In this document: positions 50,601-63,387 of the stretch, piece by piece | How positions within the stretch are numbered: the first letter of the stretch is position 1 | Layout of the letters: each line of letters opens with the position of its first letter | Assembly (NCBI RefSeq): GCF_003073045.1 | Contig: NC_037597.1 | Location: forward strand, 22,582,158-22,646,157 | DNA from: Pomacea canaliculata | Taxonomy: Eukaryota > Mollusca > Gastropoda > Architaenioglossa > Ampullariidae | Reading direction: 5' to 3' | DNA length: 64,000 nt | The notes under the pieces: generated by a model | Database searches by the model: none | Seen by the model: the letters and a program-made list of their open reading frames with translations, nothing else | What the model was told of the DNA's origin: nothing | Made by a program: the position numbers and the translations under genes

Positions 50601-53600
50601 GATGGAGAAGAAAAAGCAGCCAGAATCAGAATATAAGGACTGATGCGATTGAAGAATTTGTTACTCACTTCTATGAAATAAAATTAAATTATATTTGTGG
50701 GGTGATGCTCGAGGTACCCCGCGTGTAAAGCCTCTATAGGAAGAGACGACGATAACGATTATTGATGAAGAGTTAATTTGTACCTATTCATTTCAAAAAA
50801 GGCACGGAGAGTAAGGAAACGGAAACGGAGAGCAACAGCAAGAACCACACACACACACCTTGCATGCATGCACGCACACGCACACAAATCGCTCCTCTCT
50901 CGCAACGGTCAAGTGACGTAAGCTTTGTCTGGCTCGGCCACGTGACCGACACGACACTCCATGATACCTGGAGGGTGGTTTGTAATTTTTTAAGTATTGT
51001 TAAAAGTTTGTGAAAATGTTGCTATAGTTATTGTCAAAGCAAAATAAACCCCAAAGCTATTATGAAGGAGTAGCGGAGATGTGAGGGGAGAAGGGGGAGA
51101 AGGCTGGGGGGAGAGAAAGAGGAAGAGATAGATTACCTCAAGCCGTTGTACAGTTTTTCGCTCCACTAGCTCTGCATTAGAAGCGAGAATGTCACTGATG
51201 TACTTGATGATGAGCGAGACGTAGGAAAGGCCGAACAGAATCCAGATGTAAGCAAGCACTTCATACGCCTCGTGTAGCGGGCCCTCAGAGATGCGCTGTT
51301 CGTGGATGCCTGCACACAGTTACAGCCAACATGGCGGCGGTTTTCTTCACGACTCTCAACATATCGTGACTACCAATATTATGGCAGGGAGCATTAGTTC
51401 TCTTCCTGTCTAGATTTGCTGCAGGCGATCACCAACACAAACCACAGAAGAAATATATAATACTTTGGCACGCATTTCTAAAAAAAACAAAACAAAAAAA
51501 ACCCAACTTCTATGACTAAAAGAACGAAAACATGCGCTAATGCTAAGAAAGCTTTTCAGGGAAAGATGAGAACTGGAATAGTGTTGAAACTGGTCACACG
51601 CAACTTTCTCCCTAAGCTGGGAATTACCGAGTCTGGGAATGGGTAGGTTTCACCAGAAACGAGAGATAATGAGACTCGTTAAAAGAAACTTTTACCGGAG
51701 GAAGAATGAGGTAGGGAAATGGATGTTTTATGCTGAAACCAGCATCTAAAACTACATCACGGCAAAGCAGCCAGCCCTATAGACACATGCCACATGCAGA
51801 GAAGGAACAGCGTGCCCGAGGCGAGATCTGAACCCAGGGCGGCCAACCTGCACTGTATTGGTGGCAGGTGCTAACCGTTGCACCACCGGACCGATTCTGA
51901 CTTGGAGGAAGAAGAAAGGGTAAAGGAAGAACAAATAAACAAAAAGGATAAGAAACAGAAAAGAATAAAGTAAACGAAGTGTCGTGTTAAAACATTAAGA
52001 TCGAAACACTGACAGAGAAAACAGAAGGATACTCACCTATAATGTAATCACCAAAACCAATTGTGCAGAGGGTAGTGAAGCAGAAGTAGAGAGCCTCCAA
52101 GATATGCCAGTCTTCTATAATGTGAAACACTGTGGCTGGTACCAGGAAGCCCACTACGATGCCCAGTACGATGATGACCAGCATGTTGAGAATGCGATTA
52201 ACCTAATGCACACACACACGCGCGCGCACACACACACAGTTCACGCATGCACGAGCATAGCACGCCCATAGGTGCGTACGCCACACACACACACATCATC
52301 GTGCCACAGACACACATACACAAGCGTACAAGTTTACCCACACACACATACCACACACGCGCATACACACGCATACATAGTCCCAGAATAAATATCTAAA
52401 TAATCAACAACGAACACGCAATCAACAAAGTGTCATTGGCATTCGGTTTCTACGATGACATGCTGAAGAGTTGTTTTGTGTGTTACAGTGTGTGTGAATA
52501 TTCAGCAACATTGTGAGTAAAATGTCCACAATATGTATGTGTGTGGGTTTGTGTGGGTGGATGTGTGGTTGGGTGGATGTGTGCGCGCATCATTGGCTAG
52601 TGCTAGGGGAGGGGGTAGTGGGGTTAGCAGATACGAGACATGCAGAGACATAAGAGTAGATGGCATTTACTAAGTACTCAGTTACCAAGAAAATGTGTCA
52701 TAAAATACACAGTAATACAAAATAATAAGCCTATTGTGTGTATCTACCACGTATACAAGCACAAGAAAGAGAGAGAAAGGAAAATAAGAACCATGACAAG
52801 AACAAGAAAGAGAGAGAAAGAAAGAACAAGGGCATGAATAAGAAGAACAAAAACAAGGACATGAACCCCAAAAGAGCAAGAACAAGAAAAAGAGCCAGAG
52901 AAAAGAAGAACAAGAATAAAAACAAAGAGAAAAAAGAACAAGAACGAAAGGACAAGAGAGAGAGAGAGAGTGCGTTTGAACCAGCAATGAAGACGTGAAG
53001 ACTGCAGTCAGCCAAGATTACAAGCAAAATTGAGCTGAGGACCCGACATCAGGTTTGTACTACACACTGACTACTGCCTCCTGATGAAAGAGCAGATGTG
53101 CAGCTTCTCCTCACCCGTCGCTTTTTGGGACACAGCTTGAGATTGGCAATCCGCTTCAGTGCCACCATCAGCATGTCTCCTATGCCTGCCAGTAGCACCA
53201 TCATGAAGGGGATGCCCACAAAGGCGTAGATCACACACATTATCTTGCCTGGATTCGTGTGAGGCGCCAGGTTACCGAAACCTTGCACAGATCATCATCA
53301 TCATCTCAATTATTTTCATCGTTTTTTCTAATTTAAATTTAATAAACAAGAAAGTATAAAACAAACATTCTTATACGTATAGCTTCCCCACCTGTCGCTT
53401 CTTAGAGCACAGAGCTTCCTAAAGACAATGAATGAAAGACTTGTAAAAAAAAGTGTTCTAATGCAGATAACATTCAAACTGTCTCCTCAGAAAAAAATGG
53501 AAACATGAAACTATAGAGATTTCAGTTCTAAAAGTCTAGCCTCAGGAGTAAATCTGTTGTTTTACTTTAATTTAACGTACCGATAGTAGTCACAACGGAG

Positions 53601-54780
53601 ATAGCAAAGCCTAAGGAGCCGCTGAAATCCCACCTGTCCAGGTGAGTCTTATTGTTGATGATGTAGAAGACGAGTTCACCGTCCATACTAGCTTGTCGGA
53701 GCAGACGCTTTAGGTGACTTTCGTCCACGCAGGTGTAGTTAGCTTTTGGTAGAGAAAACGACAGACAGAAGAGAGAACAAGAAATGTCAATCACAAGGGG
53801 TCATTTGAAAACCGAAAATAACAACACGCATCACCTAAAGTAGAGACAGGTGATTTGACGGGGAGGGAGGGGAGAGAGAGAGGGACAAAGATACAATAAC
53901 ACACGTGACAGAGGCATAGTGACTTAGTAAATAACTGACCGACAGGGTAAGTGAGCACGCGCACTTTCTTTGTGTGTGTGCGTGTGCGCGCGCGCATTAT
54001 TCACTATATTTATATAATTAATTATAGTTGGCAACAACGCCGCTAAAAATATAAGCCACAAATGTTAAAGTGTGACTGTAGTTACATGATTATGTGTGCA
54101 TGAGGACAGACAGACTAGTTCTAGCGGCAACAGTCTTCATCTTACTGCCTTCTCCTTATCTAGTTCGTCAGATTTTCACATCAACGACGTCCTGCTCTTT
54201 CACTTTGTTTAGTGACCTATGACTTGTGTGTCTATGATGATATTTTGTTGACTGCGTTACTCTTTATTTCATTTTCTGGAAACCTTTTTGTGTCTGAGAT
54301 TTTTTTACTATTAGTCTGATAGACTAAGCTGGTCAAAATAAATAAATAAAAATAAAATTAAAAGTCTATTATTCTAGTAGAACGTCAAAACCTAAGACAT
54401 TCTTCTAGCGTTAAATTTGAAATTATTACTTACATAAACTTACTAAAATGAAAACATTATTAAGAATCATTTTAAAAGTAGTAAACGGTTTGGATCCTAA
54501 TGTATGGTCTTTTTACTGAAACACAAAGCTTGGAAGACAGTATGTGACAGGAGCCAAGATAAGAAATAAGGAGGAGGAGAAGGAGGAGGAGGAACAGAAA
54601 AAGGAGAGAAAAATTCTACTTACAGATAAACCAGCTAATGCTCCTCTCCAGTTCATCCTTTCGTCCTCTCTCGTCGCCAGCCTCCAAGGCATTAAAGACG
54701 GCAGCACCAACGCACAGATACACTGTCATCACGGCTAACAGAACGAGTAATCTCCTTGTTTCCATCATCGTCGCTGTCAT
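47697..54780 (-). CDS. Two-pore-domain potassium channel (K2P, 6 exons)
   Basis: Background K+ leak channel of the plasma membrane, active as a dimer. Minus-strand exons: 54624-54780, 53581-53742, 53115-53281, 52037-52202, 51137-51309 and 47697-47837. They sum to 966 nt (321 aa plus TAG) with all phases matching. Layout: TM1 about 11-31 ([20 protein letters not shown]), extracellular cap with sequons at N54 and N83, first filter TTIGFGN (104-110), TM2 about 117-140, TM3 about 168-188, second filter CTIGFGD (208-214), TM4 about 236-258, and a cytosolic tail ending in VNYI. TIGFGN in the first pore and the GIP motif in TM2 recall the TREK/TALK branches, but the subfamily is not assignable by eye. 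The acceptor before exon 3 (GCAAG) is unusual. The start is the first Met after an in-frame acceptor-like CAG, giving a typical short N-terminus. Confidence 0.9.
50270..50477 (-). other. Possible alternative exon in the last K2P intron
   Basis: A 208-nt open block with acceptor-like TAGCTTACAG and donor GTAAGA is in phase 0 with exon 5 (it would read [14 protein letters not shown] after the exon 5 end). Its exit phase (1) does not fit the last exon, so it could only serve in a different isoform. No domain recognised. Confidence 0.2.
51727..51893 (-). repeat. tRNA-derived SINE in K2P intron
   Basis: On the minus strand the copy starts CGGTCCGGTGGTGCAACGGT, which has the form of a tRNA head with an A box. 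A B-box-like GGGTTCAGATCTC follows, and then the family body found in the other copies. It is inserted between K2P exons 5 and 4. Confidence 0.75.
52203..52400. repeat. (CA)n-rich simple repeat
   Basis: Interrupted CACACA and CGCGCG tracts run immediately after the acceptor of K2P exon 4. Confidence 0.8.
52760..52985. repeat. Purine-rich low-complexity tract
   Basis: About 220 bp of AAGAACAAGAAAGAGAGAGA-type sequence on the plus strand in the K2P intron between exons 3 and 4. It makes long spurious frames on both strands; these were not taken as genes. Confidence 0.8.
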
Positions 54781-55320
54781 CTGGATATCTATACACAAGT
54801 CCCCCGGTGTTAAAAAGATAGAGGTGTGTGGGTGTCGGTGGGTGGGGTAGCAGGGAGTGTGGTATTTGTCTCGCAATAAACACAAACAGAACAGGGAATC
54901 TCGGAGCACTGGCTGGGATGGATTAGGTTAGCGTAGGTGATGGTAGGCACGTCTGGGTTTGTTCTGATTTTTTTTTAAATCAAAGAACACTGCTGTTGTT
55001 GACAGTTGTAGAGATGGTGGTCAGCGTGGGAAGTTCTGCAGGCTTGGTAAGAGCTCACAGATCACTGCCAGCATCGACCAAACTCTACACCAGACACAGA
55101 AGCGCGCAGGAGAGGACGTATGGGAGGATGGGAGGCACTCCGATAATCGTGGCCTGTCCGAGCCGAGCTAAACATGCAGATGGATCCAGCAGGCCGCCAT
55201 CAGTGGTGATGGACGTGATCAGCCCAAGCTCCCGGATCCCGGTGCAGCAACCGTCGTCACGATCAAATCTGCGCATGTAAATCGCATTCATTCAGTGTGA
55301 GGTCAGCTTCGTGGCATCGA
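54781..55320 (-). promoter_or_regulatory. Probable 5' leader/promoter region of the K2P channel
   Basis: GC-richer DNA (mainly 54990-55300) directly upstream of the channel's first coding exon. It keeps frames open on both strands, but none shows a channel-like or other domain. It is best read as 5' UTR and promoter. An acceptor-like AG sits right before the chosen ATG, so an upstream 5' exon is possible. Confidence 0.35.
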
Positions 55321-57985
55321 GTGCAGCATTTGTTCTGCCAGGTAAACGTAGACAATAGGACACACCCTTGACATCATAGAGCTTAGAGTACATACACTAA
55401 GATATACATTTAGACTATTATTAAAGAAAGGAAGGAAAAACGAAAGAAAGGAAAAAATAAACTGACTTACCAAATAGATTAGGGTCAATACACTTCGGTA
55501 TACAGTCAACTGATTTTTACAAAAAAGAAAATATAAACTTTGATTTACCTTAAAAGGCTTAGTGTAAAAACGAATATTCACATTTAGCTTATGTTTACAA
55601 AATAGAAAAAAGCAAGCAAAAACTGAAAGAAAAAAAATGTAGAAAAAAGGAAAAAAAGCAAACATAAAAATAGACAAACAATCAAAACAAAGATTTTAAA
55701 AAAAGCAAACCAAAAAAAAAAAAAAAAAAAAAGACAATCCAAAAAAGCCAAACTAAACAAAGACAAAAGAAATAAAAAAATAAATAAACAAAGAACGTAA
55801 ACATACAAAGAAAGAAAAATTTCCAAAACAAACGTATCGAAAAAAAGTTGTGGCGACCTTGTATCGGAAAGCTCAAGCACGGATTTACAGACATGCGCTC
55901 TGTGTCACCAAAACGGGACAAAACGACATTGACCCCTTGACACTTATTAATTATTATGAACAATAATCTTTCTCTACGGTTAAAATTTAGGCTGGATTAT
56001 TCTTTACGAATGGATGCGTTTCTTAGCAAACTCTCACGCGGGGAAAGACAGATGAGCTCTTCAGAGCCCAAATCCTCCAAACATACGCTGCCCTTCAGCA
56101 AAGACGACTTACAATAAAGGTCTTTCAAAGAAGAAAGACAGTTCTTTGTCTGTAAAAGGTGGAGGCAATATTTTGAGACAGTTTTTTTCGTTCTTTAGCG
56201 AGGACACCATCGATAAAGTTCACCCTAAAAGGTATCAAAATTCTTCTTGTACGAAAAAAAAAAGGCAGATAGACATAAAAAGGCAAGTAGATTGATTTTG
56301 TTTGTTGAGGTTTTTTTTATTTGTTTTATTTATAAAGCCAAAGATAAAAATGAACAGTTCAGGAAGAAGGCATTGATAAATGATTCTTTTCGTAATGCGC
56401 AGTGAGAAGTGAATGGAAAGATAAATAGCATTCACGTGCGACTGAATGCTCGTCTCCACACCTGGCGTCAAACAATGAGAAGGAAAGTATGTACACACCT
56501 GCGATGCTTCTAGTATCCATTCTGGCTACTGAGACTTGGGGACGTGAAAAGGAGGGTGAGAAATATGCAGTACATGTAGCATTACTACATGTTACAAACA
56601 CAGCCACAAAATAATTAAATATCGGAGCAGAATAAAGCCCGCCTCGCACTGTGCGACTGTTTGTCGAACGAAACAGATGAAGGCTTTAAGCGGACAGTAG
56701 AAGAAATTGTTTTAATTTCGATCAAATGTTGATCACATGTTTCGAATAGAAGAGTTGTTGGAGTGAAGGTGGGGAGAGATTGTTCCTATGTAGTCTTCAT
56801 ACAGTAAGATCAGTTTTTGTCCTAGACCAGGAGTCAGCCAAAAACGCAGAACAAAGGTATCCATGAACAGTTAAATTTGAAAAAAATATTAAAAAGCAGG
56901 CGAGTCGTATTACTATATCTTTTTTTTTTTTTGCAGTGATTGCAGTCTAGTTTGTTTTTTTAATGACTTGTAGCCCTATCTGTCATCATCTCTTCTTCAC
57001 TTCGACTGTCACTTTCTGTCTTTCTGTTAATAACCTTCGTCAACTGCAAGTTTTTCCTCTTTCCTTCTCGAAAGAATGTCAACAGATACAGTTCAGTCAT
57101 TTAAAAGCTTATTAATGTTAGAACCTGAAGGCAAACAAGCCACATGCTACTAAAAATACGAAGAACAGAGGAAGAGAGCATTTCTATCGTGACTTTTTGT
57201 AACTGGAGAAGGACACGCTTTTTTTTCCCCCTTTTCTCTCACCCCAATAACTCTCTCCCTAAAAATTTTACTCTTAAAAGCATCAATCGCGATCTCTTTC
57301 ATCATCTATGCAAAAACTCCACAGGAATCGTTTGCAATGGGCTTTTGTCGTTTTGCGCTGTCTGCTTGACTGTCCTCGCTTATTAGTACAATCTAATGAT
57401 CTGTCTGTATGAAGGTCCATTAAATTTTCATTCTAGTCTTCATTAGTATTCGCCGAAAGGCAAATTTTAGCTCTCGCTCTAAGTAACAGAAGTCATTAAA
57501 CATTTATCATTCTTATTCTATTTTTAGTATTAAAAAAAAAACTCAAACGAAACATCAATAGGGAACTCAAAGAACTTTGTAACCCATCGTGATAGGTCTC
57601 TTCCGTCCTTTGCATTATCCATGACGCAGAGCTGTCCAACCGCAGCAGTCCGCACTCATTTGTCACTTGGCCCTCCTGATTTTAAACTCTTCTCCACAAA
57701 CCAGAATGGCATTCATTCTCATTAGTTCACCAGGTAGTCAGTTCAGCCGAATTCAAGATACGACCTCCTCACCATCTTAAAATAAAAACCAACATGCAAC
57801 ACATTCATCTCCAGCTGAAAGTTTTGTTTTTTTTTTTAACCCCACCGGTGAGCCACATTCAGTGCAGGATACAAACTGGGTTCATCGTTAATCTAGACTT
57901 TCCGCCTGTTCATCTAAAGGTAATGAAAACATATGAACCCAGTGCCTGTGCTGGCTACTTTGTATAAAGAAGATTTGCTAACTTA
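55321..57985. other. AT-rich intergenic or 5' intronic DNA
   Basis: Dominated by A-rich low complexity at about 55420-55850, with long poly(A) runs. No exon, RNA gene or element with clear ends was found. Confidence 0.45.
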
Positions 57986-58230
57986 CCCATATTACAGGGG
58001 ATGCGAACAGCGCCAAAGACCAGTCCACCGGAACATTCCCAGGAATCATTGTGTCCGTCTGTGTGTCGCAGTCCTACGTAAGGTTGCAGCCTGGCTGAAG
58101 CTCCACCGCTGCCTACGTCGACAAAGTGGAACTGGAAGCCAGGGCAGCAGTCCTCGGTTGCAATTACGGCTTCTGTCGGTCACGAAACCCAGCAGTCCTC
58201 TCCGGCGGTGCTGTTGCTGCTAGAGCTTTG
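57986..58230 (-). other. Exon-like GC-rich block with a strong donor (possible K2P 5' exon)
   Basis: On the minus strand the block ends in TGTAATATGG followed by GTAAGT. One frame begins with Met (MIPGNVPVDW...), runs 21 residues and exits in phase 0. That would join in frame to the acceptor directly before the K2P start. Another frame is Cys-rich (TEDCCPGFQ...). The block may equally be a non-coding first exon or belong to another gene. Confidence 0.25.
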
Positions 58231-61200
58231 ATACACATGCCACTACTGACCCTTTTTCTAGACTGTTGACTGAGGAGTGCTTTAAACATGTAGCACCTGA
58301 TGCTGAAAAGCATGACGAACACATTTCTTTTCAGATATTACAACAGCGCAAAGAATTTCATTCTTGTTAGATGCGTATGCGTATGCGTATGCGTGTGCTC
58401 GTGCATGAGTGTGTGAGTGGGCTGGGTTGGGATATGTTTATGTATACAATTCTATGCGCGTTTGCTTGTTTGTTCATCATCTTCAGCCAGAACCAGTCGT
58501 TGCAGACGACCCCCCTGAGTGCTCACAGACGACACCACGCGTGCTGCAGACAATTAACATTATGGATGCTGGCAGACGGCATCGTGAGTGACTCGCAGGC
58601 AACACCATGTGTGCTGAGGACGACAGTGTCGTTGCAGCGACTTCTTGCGGTGACAACAGATGTGTATTTTAGAGGTCACAACACTCTCAGCACTGCACAC
58701 GAACGTGTCTTGCCATACAGCCATGTGATGCTTGTTCTCACAAAGACGACGGTTCAACAACTGAAACTGTTTTTGTTCTGGTCAAGAACACGTCTTTATT
58801 CTCTCATGAGAAAAAGCTTGGGTTTAAGATATACCGCCATCAAGATATCTTATTACTCTGCGTTAGTTGCGAGTACTTTTAGAGGCTGGGGCACAGTGGT
58901 CCTTAGAAATAAGGTCAATCTGCTTTATAAATGCCAGCAAATTATGCTTGGCTGATGACTGTTTGGCAAAGTACCATATGTTTCCAATGTCCTCCCTGGC
59001 ATCAGATGCACAAATTCTTTCACATACTAATCCAGAATTTACTTCTATGATCTGACCTTACAGACTATCATCCAAACCTTCTGAACTGGTTGCCACATCT
59101 CTTTTCCTTCAAAGCAAAAAGTATTCGACTTTTATGATTCTTTTCCGACGCAAAACTGATATAAAAGGAATAGCCTTATCCTTTAAAACACCGTGAAGTT
59201 TGAAGCAGCACCACCACCTGTCAGATGACATAAATAAATGGGCAGTTTGCCTGACCAATGCGATCCAAATATTCTTTATAATATAGTGTAGTTGGTTATT
59301 AAGTCATTTTTAAATTTGTTTTTTGACAACAAAGAAATTTGGCGTCTGATGTGGTGACAGTCCTAACTATAGTATGCTCACAACTTTGCTAAAAGATTCT
59401 CTTAGAAAACACTGATTATTATGAGGGCAAAAGTGCAAATTTTCAGTTTGAAAGTTTGAACGGTTTCTCTTTCGGCGTTAAGAGAAAAATAAAGAAACAA
59501 GAAAAGAAAAACACACACACACATGTCACATGACAGAGACATCTTTGACACAAAAATGCAGCTGTACAATTTTGGAAGTTCAAAACGCGGTTCGTTCTGT
59601 CATTCAGAAGAGTTTCAAACTCTACAACTTAATTTGTACAACAAGGCCACGCGACGCTCGACTTTCACCATCTCCTTTCACGCTCATGTAACTTAATGAG
59701 ACAGCGGTCACAGGTCAGCGACGCAGCCTGCGGAAACTCAGCGACCCGCGAACATTCGTCGGGCAAATGGTGTGATGCCAACAGAGTCTGCACTATTCGG
59801 ACGCAAAGAACTCCTTGTCGCTTCCCAAGTCGCGCCGATGTGTTTGTGGTTTTTTTTTTCTTTTTCATAAAAGGAAGGACTGTATCAGTCGCTGAATCTG
59901 GACTACATTTTCGAATAGCGGCGCACGTGTGTGGAGTGAAGCTGCTCAGGAGTGAGCGTGACTCATCCGTGTTTTGGCGTCGAGTGGCCCAGTTCATGAA
60001 AAGCAAGTTTGTGATTGCCATCTCGCCATGCATAATTAGTTTTCTGTAACACCCTGTAGGTTGGACTCAATGACTGACATACTCGGCTGGTTTGCACTCA
60101 TTAGTATCAGTGGGTAACAGTCGAGATGGACTGCACTGAAGTTAAACACCATCCCTATTACAAGTGGGTTTTATGTCCAGCTCTTATAGCTTTTCCTGTC
60201 GAAGATCATGAGTAATAACAATATAGCTTCTTTTCCTAACATTCATCACATTTTTCTAGCTCATCCCTACATGCATAAAAACAACTAAAACTAACTTCTG
60301 AAAAAAATAATTTTGTTAATTTTTAAAAATTAATCTTCAAAATAAATCAAGCTGAAGTTCCAGTAAACAAAAAATGTTTTGATGTTTGTGTGTACCCGCT
60401 CGCGCGTGTAAGAGTGTCTAATATAGGGCGTCTAAGAAACACCACCTTGCGTTGAACCCCAGTAAACTTTGAGCTCCATCATGCCAAATGTATGGTTGAC
60501 AGAAGCTATTTGTCAGACACATCTGTGTGCAGAGGGGTGTGTCATACAGTGCGTTTTAAAGGACTACCGGGGGCCATTTTTTTCCTAATGATTAGTTAAA
60601 GTTCTGCTGTTTTCCCAAACCTGAGAATCCATGGAGGAATACCCTGCTTCCGTTCTAGAGATACATGTTTACAAACATTACCATTCACAAAGAAGTTAAC
60701 ATCACAAAACGTCAAAATTGTACATGGTTGTGTTGTGAAGGTATTAGCCAATGGGAAATTTGAGGACATGTTAATTAGGCTTGTGTATAAACATGACGTC
60801 ATTATCGTTTTCGGTTTAAAAAAAAATTAGTAGGAGTGTATCTAGAGAAGATGGATATTTACTCGGGCTTGTGGAAAACTGTATTTTTCAATGAGCTTAT
60901 CAAACTTATTACAAAAAAAGTTTCACCCCACTTGTTCTTTTAGCAGGTAATTTTAAGGGGAAATGGATTCAGACAAGGTGATTCACCACATTAAATAGGC
61001 GACCGCTGAATGGATTGAAAACATCACTGGTCAATTTGGTTTTAAGACCACAGTTTTAATCAAAGGCCGTTTTAAAACTGAATGTATGAACTGCAGATGG
61101 ACTATGGAGCTGGTTTGGGTTGGATGAGCATAATTGTCTCATTCCCATCCATAAAAATACCCACCAAGTGGACAGGCCTTGCGGACATGGCAAACGATTG

Positions 61201-61500
61201 TAATAAAGACAGGAATACTCAAGTAAATCAGTTTTGGTCTTTGAATTATACTATTGTCTCTGCTTAACAGCTATTTCAATTTTCCCAATGTCCAGCCAAG
61301 CCTGAAGCTCAGAACACATTTAAGAAAAAGATTTAAACTGCCTAAAAGCCTATATTGATGTTGAATGCTTAACTACAGCAGTACTCAAACCATCTCATAA
61401 AATGTCACTGCCTCAAAAAAAAAAGCAAAATGTATTCAATTTAAAGCAAACTATGAAAAACTCTTGGATCACAAGTGACAATGCAAAGACATATAATTCC
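58231..61500. other. Intergenic region with a short hexamer repeat and a GC-rich patch
   Basis: An (ATGCGT)n run lies at 58371-58394. A GC-richer patch at 59640-60050 is open in one frame on each strand without domain resemblance. That is what CpG-richer promoter DNA often does. No gene can be supported. Confidence 0.35.
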
Positions 61501-63387
61501 TGGTGCACTTTGACTTCTTTATTTTGACAAATCTTCTGCAAGAAATTTACACAGCTGACATGTAATATTAGCGCAGATTAGCACAAGGCTGTAGATTTTT
61601 TTTTAATTCTGGCAGTTTGTTTGGCCCAATATAGTTTAAATTGCTGATAAAGAAGATTGATTTAAATATAAATAACATTCCTTGATGGTAAAAACATAAT
61701 TATTGTTTTAAATTTATTACTGAGTTCTATGTGTTAACAGAAGGTAACAAAATCAGAAAACAAAAACAGATGCAACAAATTTAACTGTGCTTTATACACA
61801 GTTCACAGACAATGCACATTTCAAGGTGAATTTGCTATTAAGGCTGTTTCAGGAAACTGATATTCTTAGTCTTAGTCTTAATGCTCTGGCATTAAAGAGA
61901 TAAATGCTTGCAATAGGAGCTGGACAGATCAATACAGAATTTGTGTTTTGGATTGGGCCTATTTGGTCTTACATGGGTTGATTTGGTCTTTGAAAGAGAT
62001 GAGTTGTCTTTCTGTCAAGTTCGAAATACCAATAGAGTTCCAGCACAATTTGTTCAGTAACCTTTATAATAAAGTTTAAACATTCTGACCATTTGTTCAA
62101 AAGAAAACTAGTACACTTGAGAAAAAGCTTGAGACAGAATTAAATAAATGCAAAAAACAGTTCTTAAGCAAAGCAAATTCCAAATAGCACAGAGAGAGAG
62201 AAACAAAAATGGGGAGGGGGGGGGGATTTGGTGTTTTACGCCGTGTCAGCAACTGAGGCTATATTACGGCAGGCAGCCAGCCCTGTAAACAGATGCCACG
62301 TGCAGAGAAAGAACAGCGTGCCCGAGACGAGAAATGAACTCTGGGCAGCCAACCTTCACTGTATTGGTGACAGGCGCTAACAGCGCTAACCGTTGCGCCA
62401 CCGGGCCGCTCAACAAAAATGGGGAGAGACCAATGTAAGGACAAAGGCAGTAATAACGAAAAATATTTTCATTTCAACGGACACATCAAATGCCTTTGCA
62501 TGTTCAAGTACATGTGCATGCACATACACACACATTCTCTCTCTCTCAGAATAATATCATATCAATCTATTTAAATAAACTTTTGTAAGATGATTGATTA
62601 AAAAAACAGTTCATTTGCAAAATATATTGTACAAACTGTGCATCACTTTCTAACCTAAAATAGTATTTAAAAACAACAAACAAAAATGTTCTATGAAAAA
62701 TATGCAATTCTGGAAAAACCCAGCTGTTTTCATCAGCAGCATTAGAATGTTAGCACAAGTGTCAAATGCTCTTATCACAGAAGCTTCTGTTAACCTGTAA
62801 CAAAAATATCAAAACAATGACAAAAAGAAGGAACACGATTTACTGCATGTTCATGTTATATCTCAGGACTGCAAGGTAAACTCTTAAATAACAAAAGATA
62901 CCTTCGTGTAAATGTAAGAAGTGATGGAATGGTTTGATTTTGATCAGCAAACCTGCCAGTTGTTACAAACATATTATCTGGAAATACCAGTTATGCTTGA
63001 GAATAAACCGCGACTAATTTTCAGCTCTGGAGATCCTTTAATGTTAGCAAAATTCAGCCATAGGATTTCAAGTAAAACTAAAATTCAAATAACGAAATGA
63101 GGCAACTGCCCAAACTATCCTTGCACACTCCATAAATGAGTATATACAAAGTATTTCATATTCCCAAAGTAAACTTCAGTCCTAACAGAATTAAAATAAA
63201 ATGTATTCAAATATGTAAAGAGATAAAAGTTATTGGGCGGCTGATTTGTCAGATCATAGCATAGACTGTCACAACACATATCAACATTTTAATACTATGG
63301 GATCACAGACACTGAATACACTTCTGCTGACATATTTTTATGGATGAAAGCATATCATCCACTGTACTGTGCAGAACCTGTAAAACT
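61500..63387 (-). other. Probable 3' UTR of the right-edge gene
   Basis: Downstream of the minus-strand stop at 63388-63390. Minus-strand AATAAA candidates (plus TTTATT) lie at 61713-61718 and 61518-61523. A SINE sits within at 62230-62408. No other coding signal. Confidence 0.4.
62230..62408 (-). repeat. tRNA-derived SINE, best-preserved copy
   Basis: On the minus strand it starts GCGGCCCGGTGGCGCAACGG and continues with a perfect A-box-type TGGCGCAACGGTTAGCGC (62383-62400). A body shared with the copies at 38202 and 51727 follows. It ends with GTGTCAGCAACTGAGGC-type tail wording and G-rich flanking sequence. A short internal duplication of CGCTAA is visible. Confidence 0.8.

Noticed and set aside
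52682-53027. Long overlapping frames on both strands
   Set aside because: Produced by the purine/pyrimidine-rich low-complexity tract; Ser/Leu/Phe or Lys/Arg/Glu only.
55303-55963. Phe/Leu-rich minus-strand frames that imitate membrane proteins
   Set aside because: They come from A-rich sequence read backwards; no family motif or splice logic.
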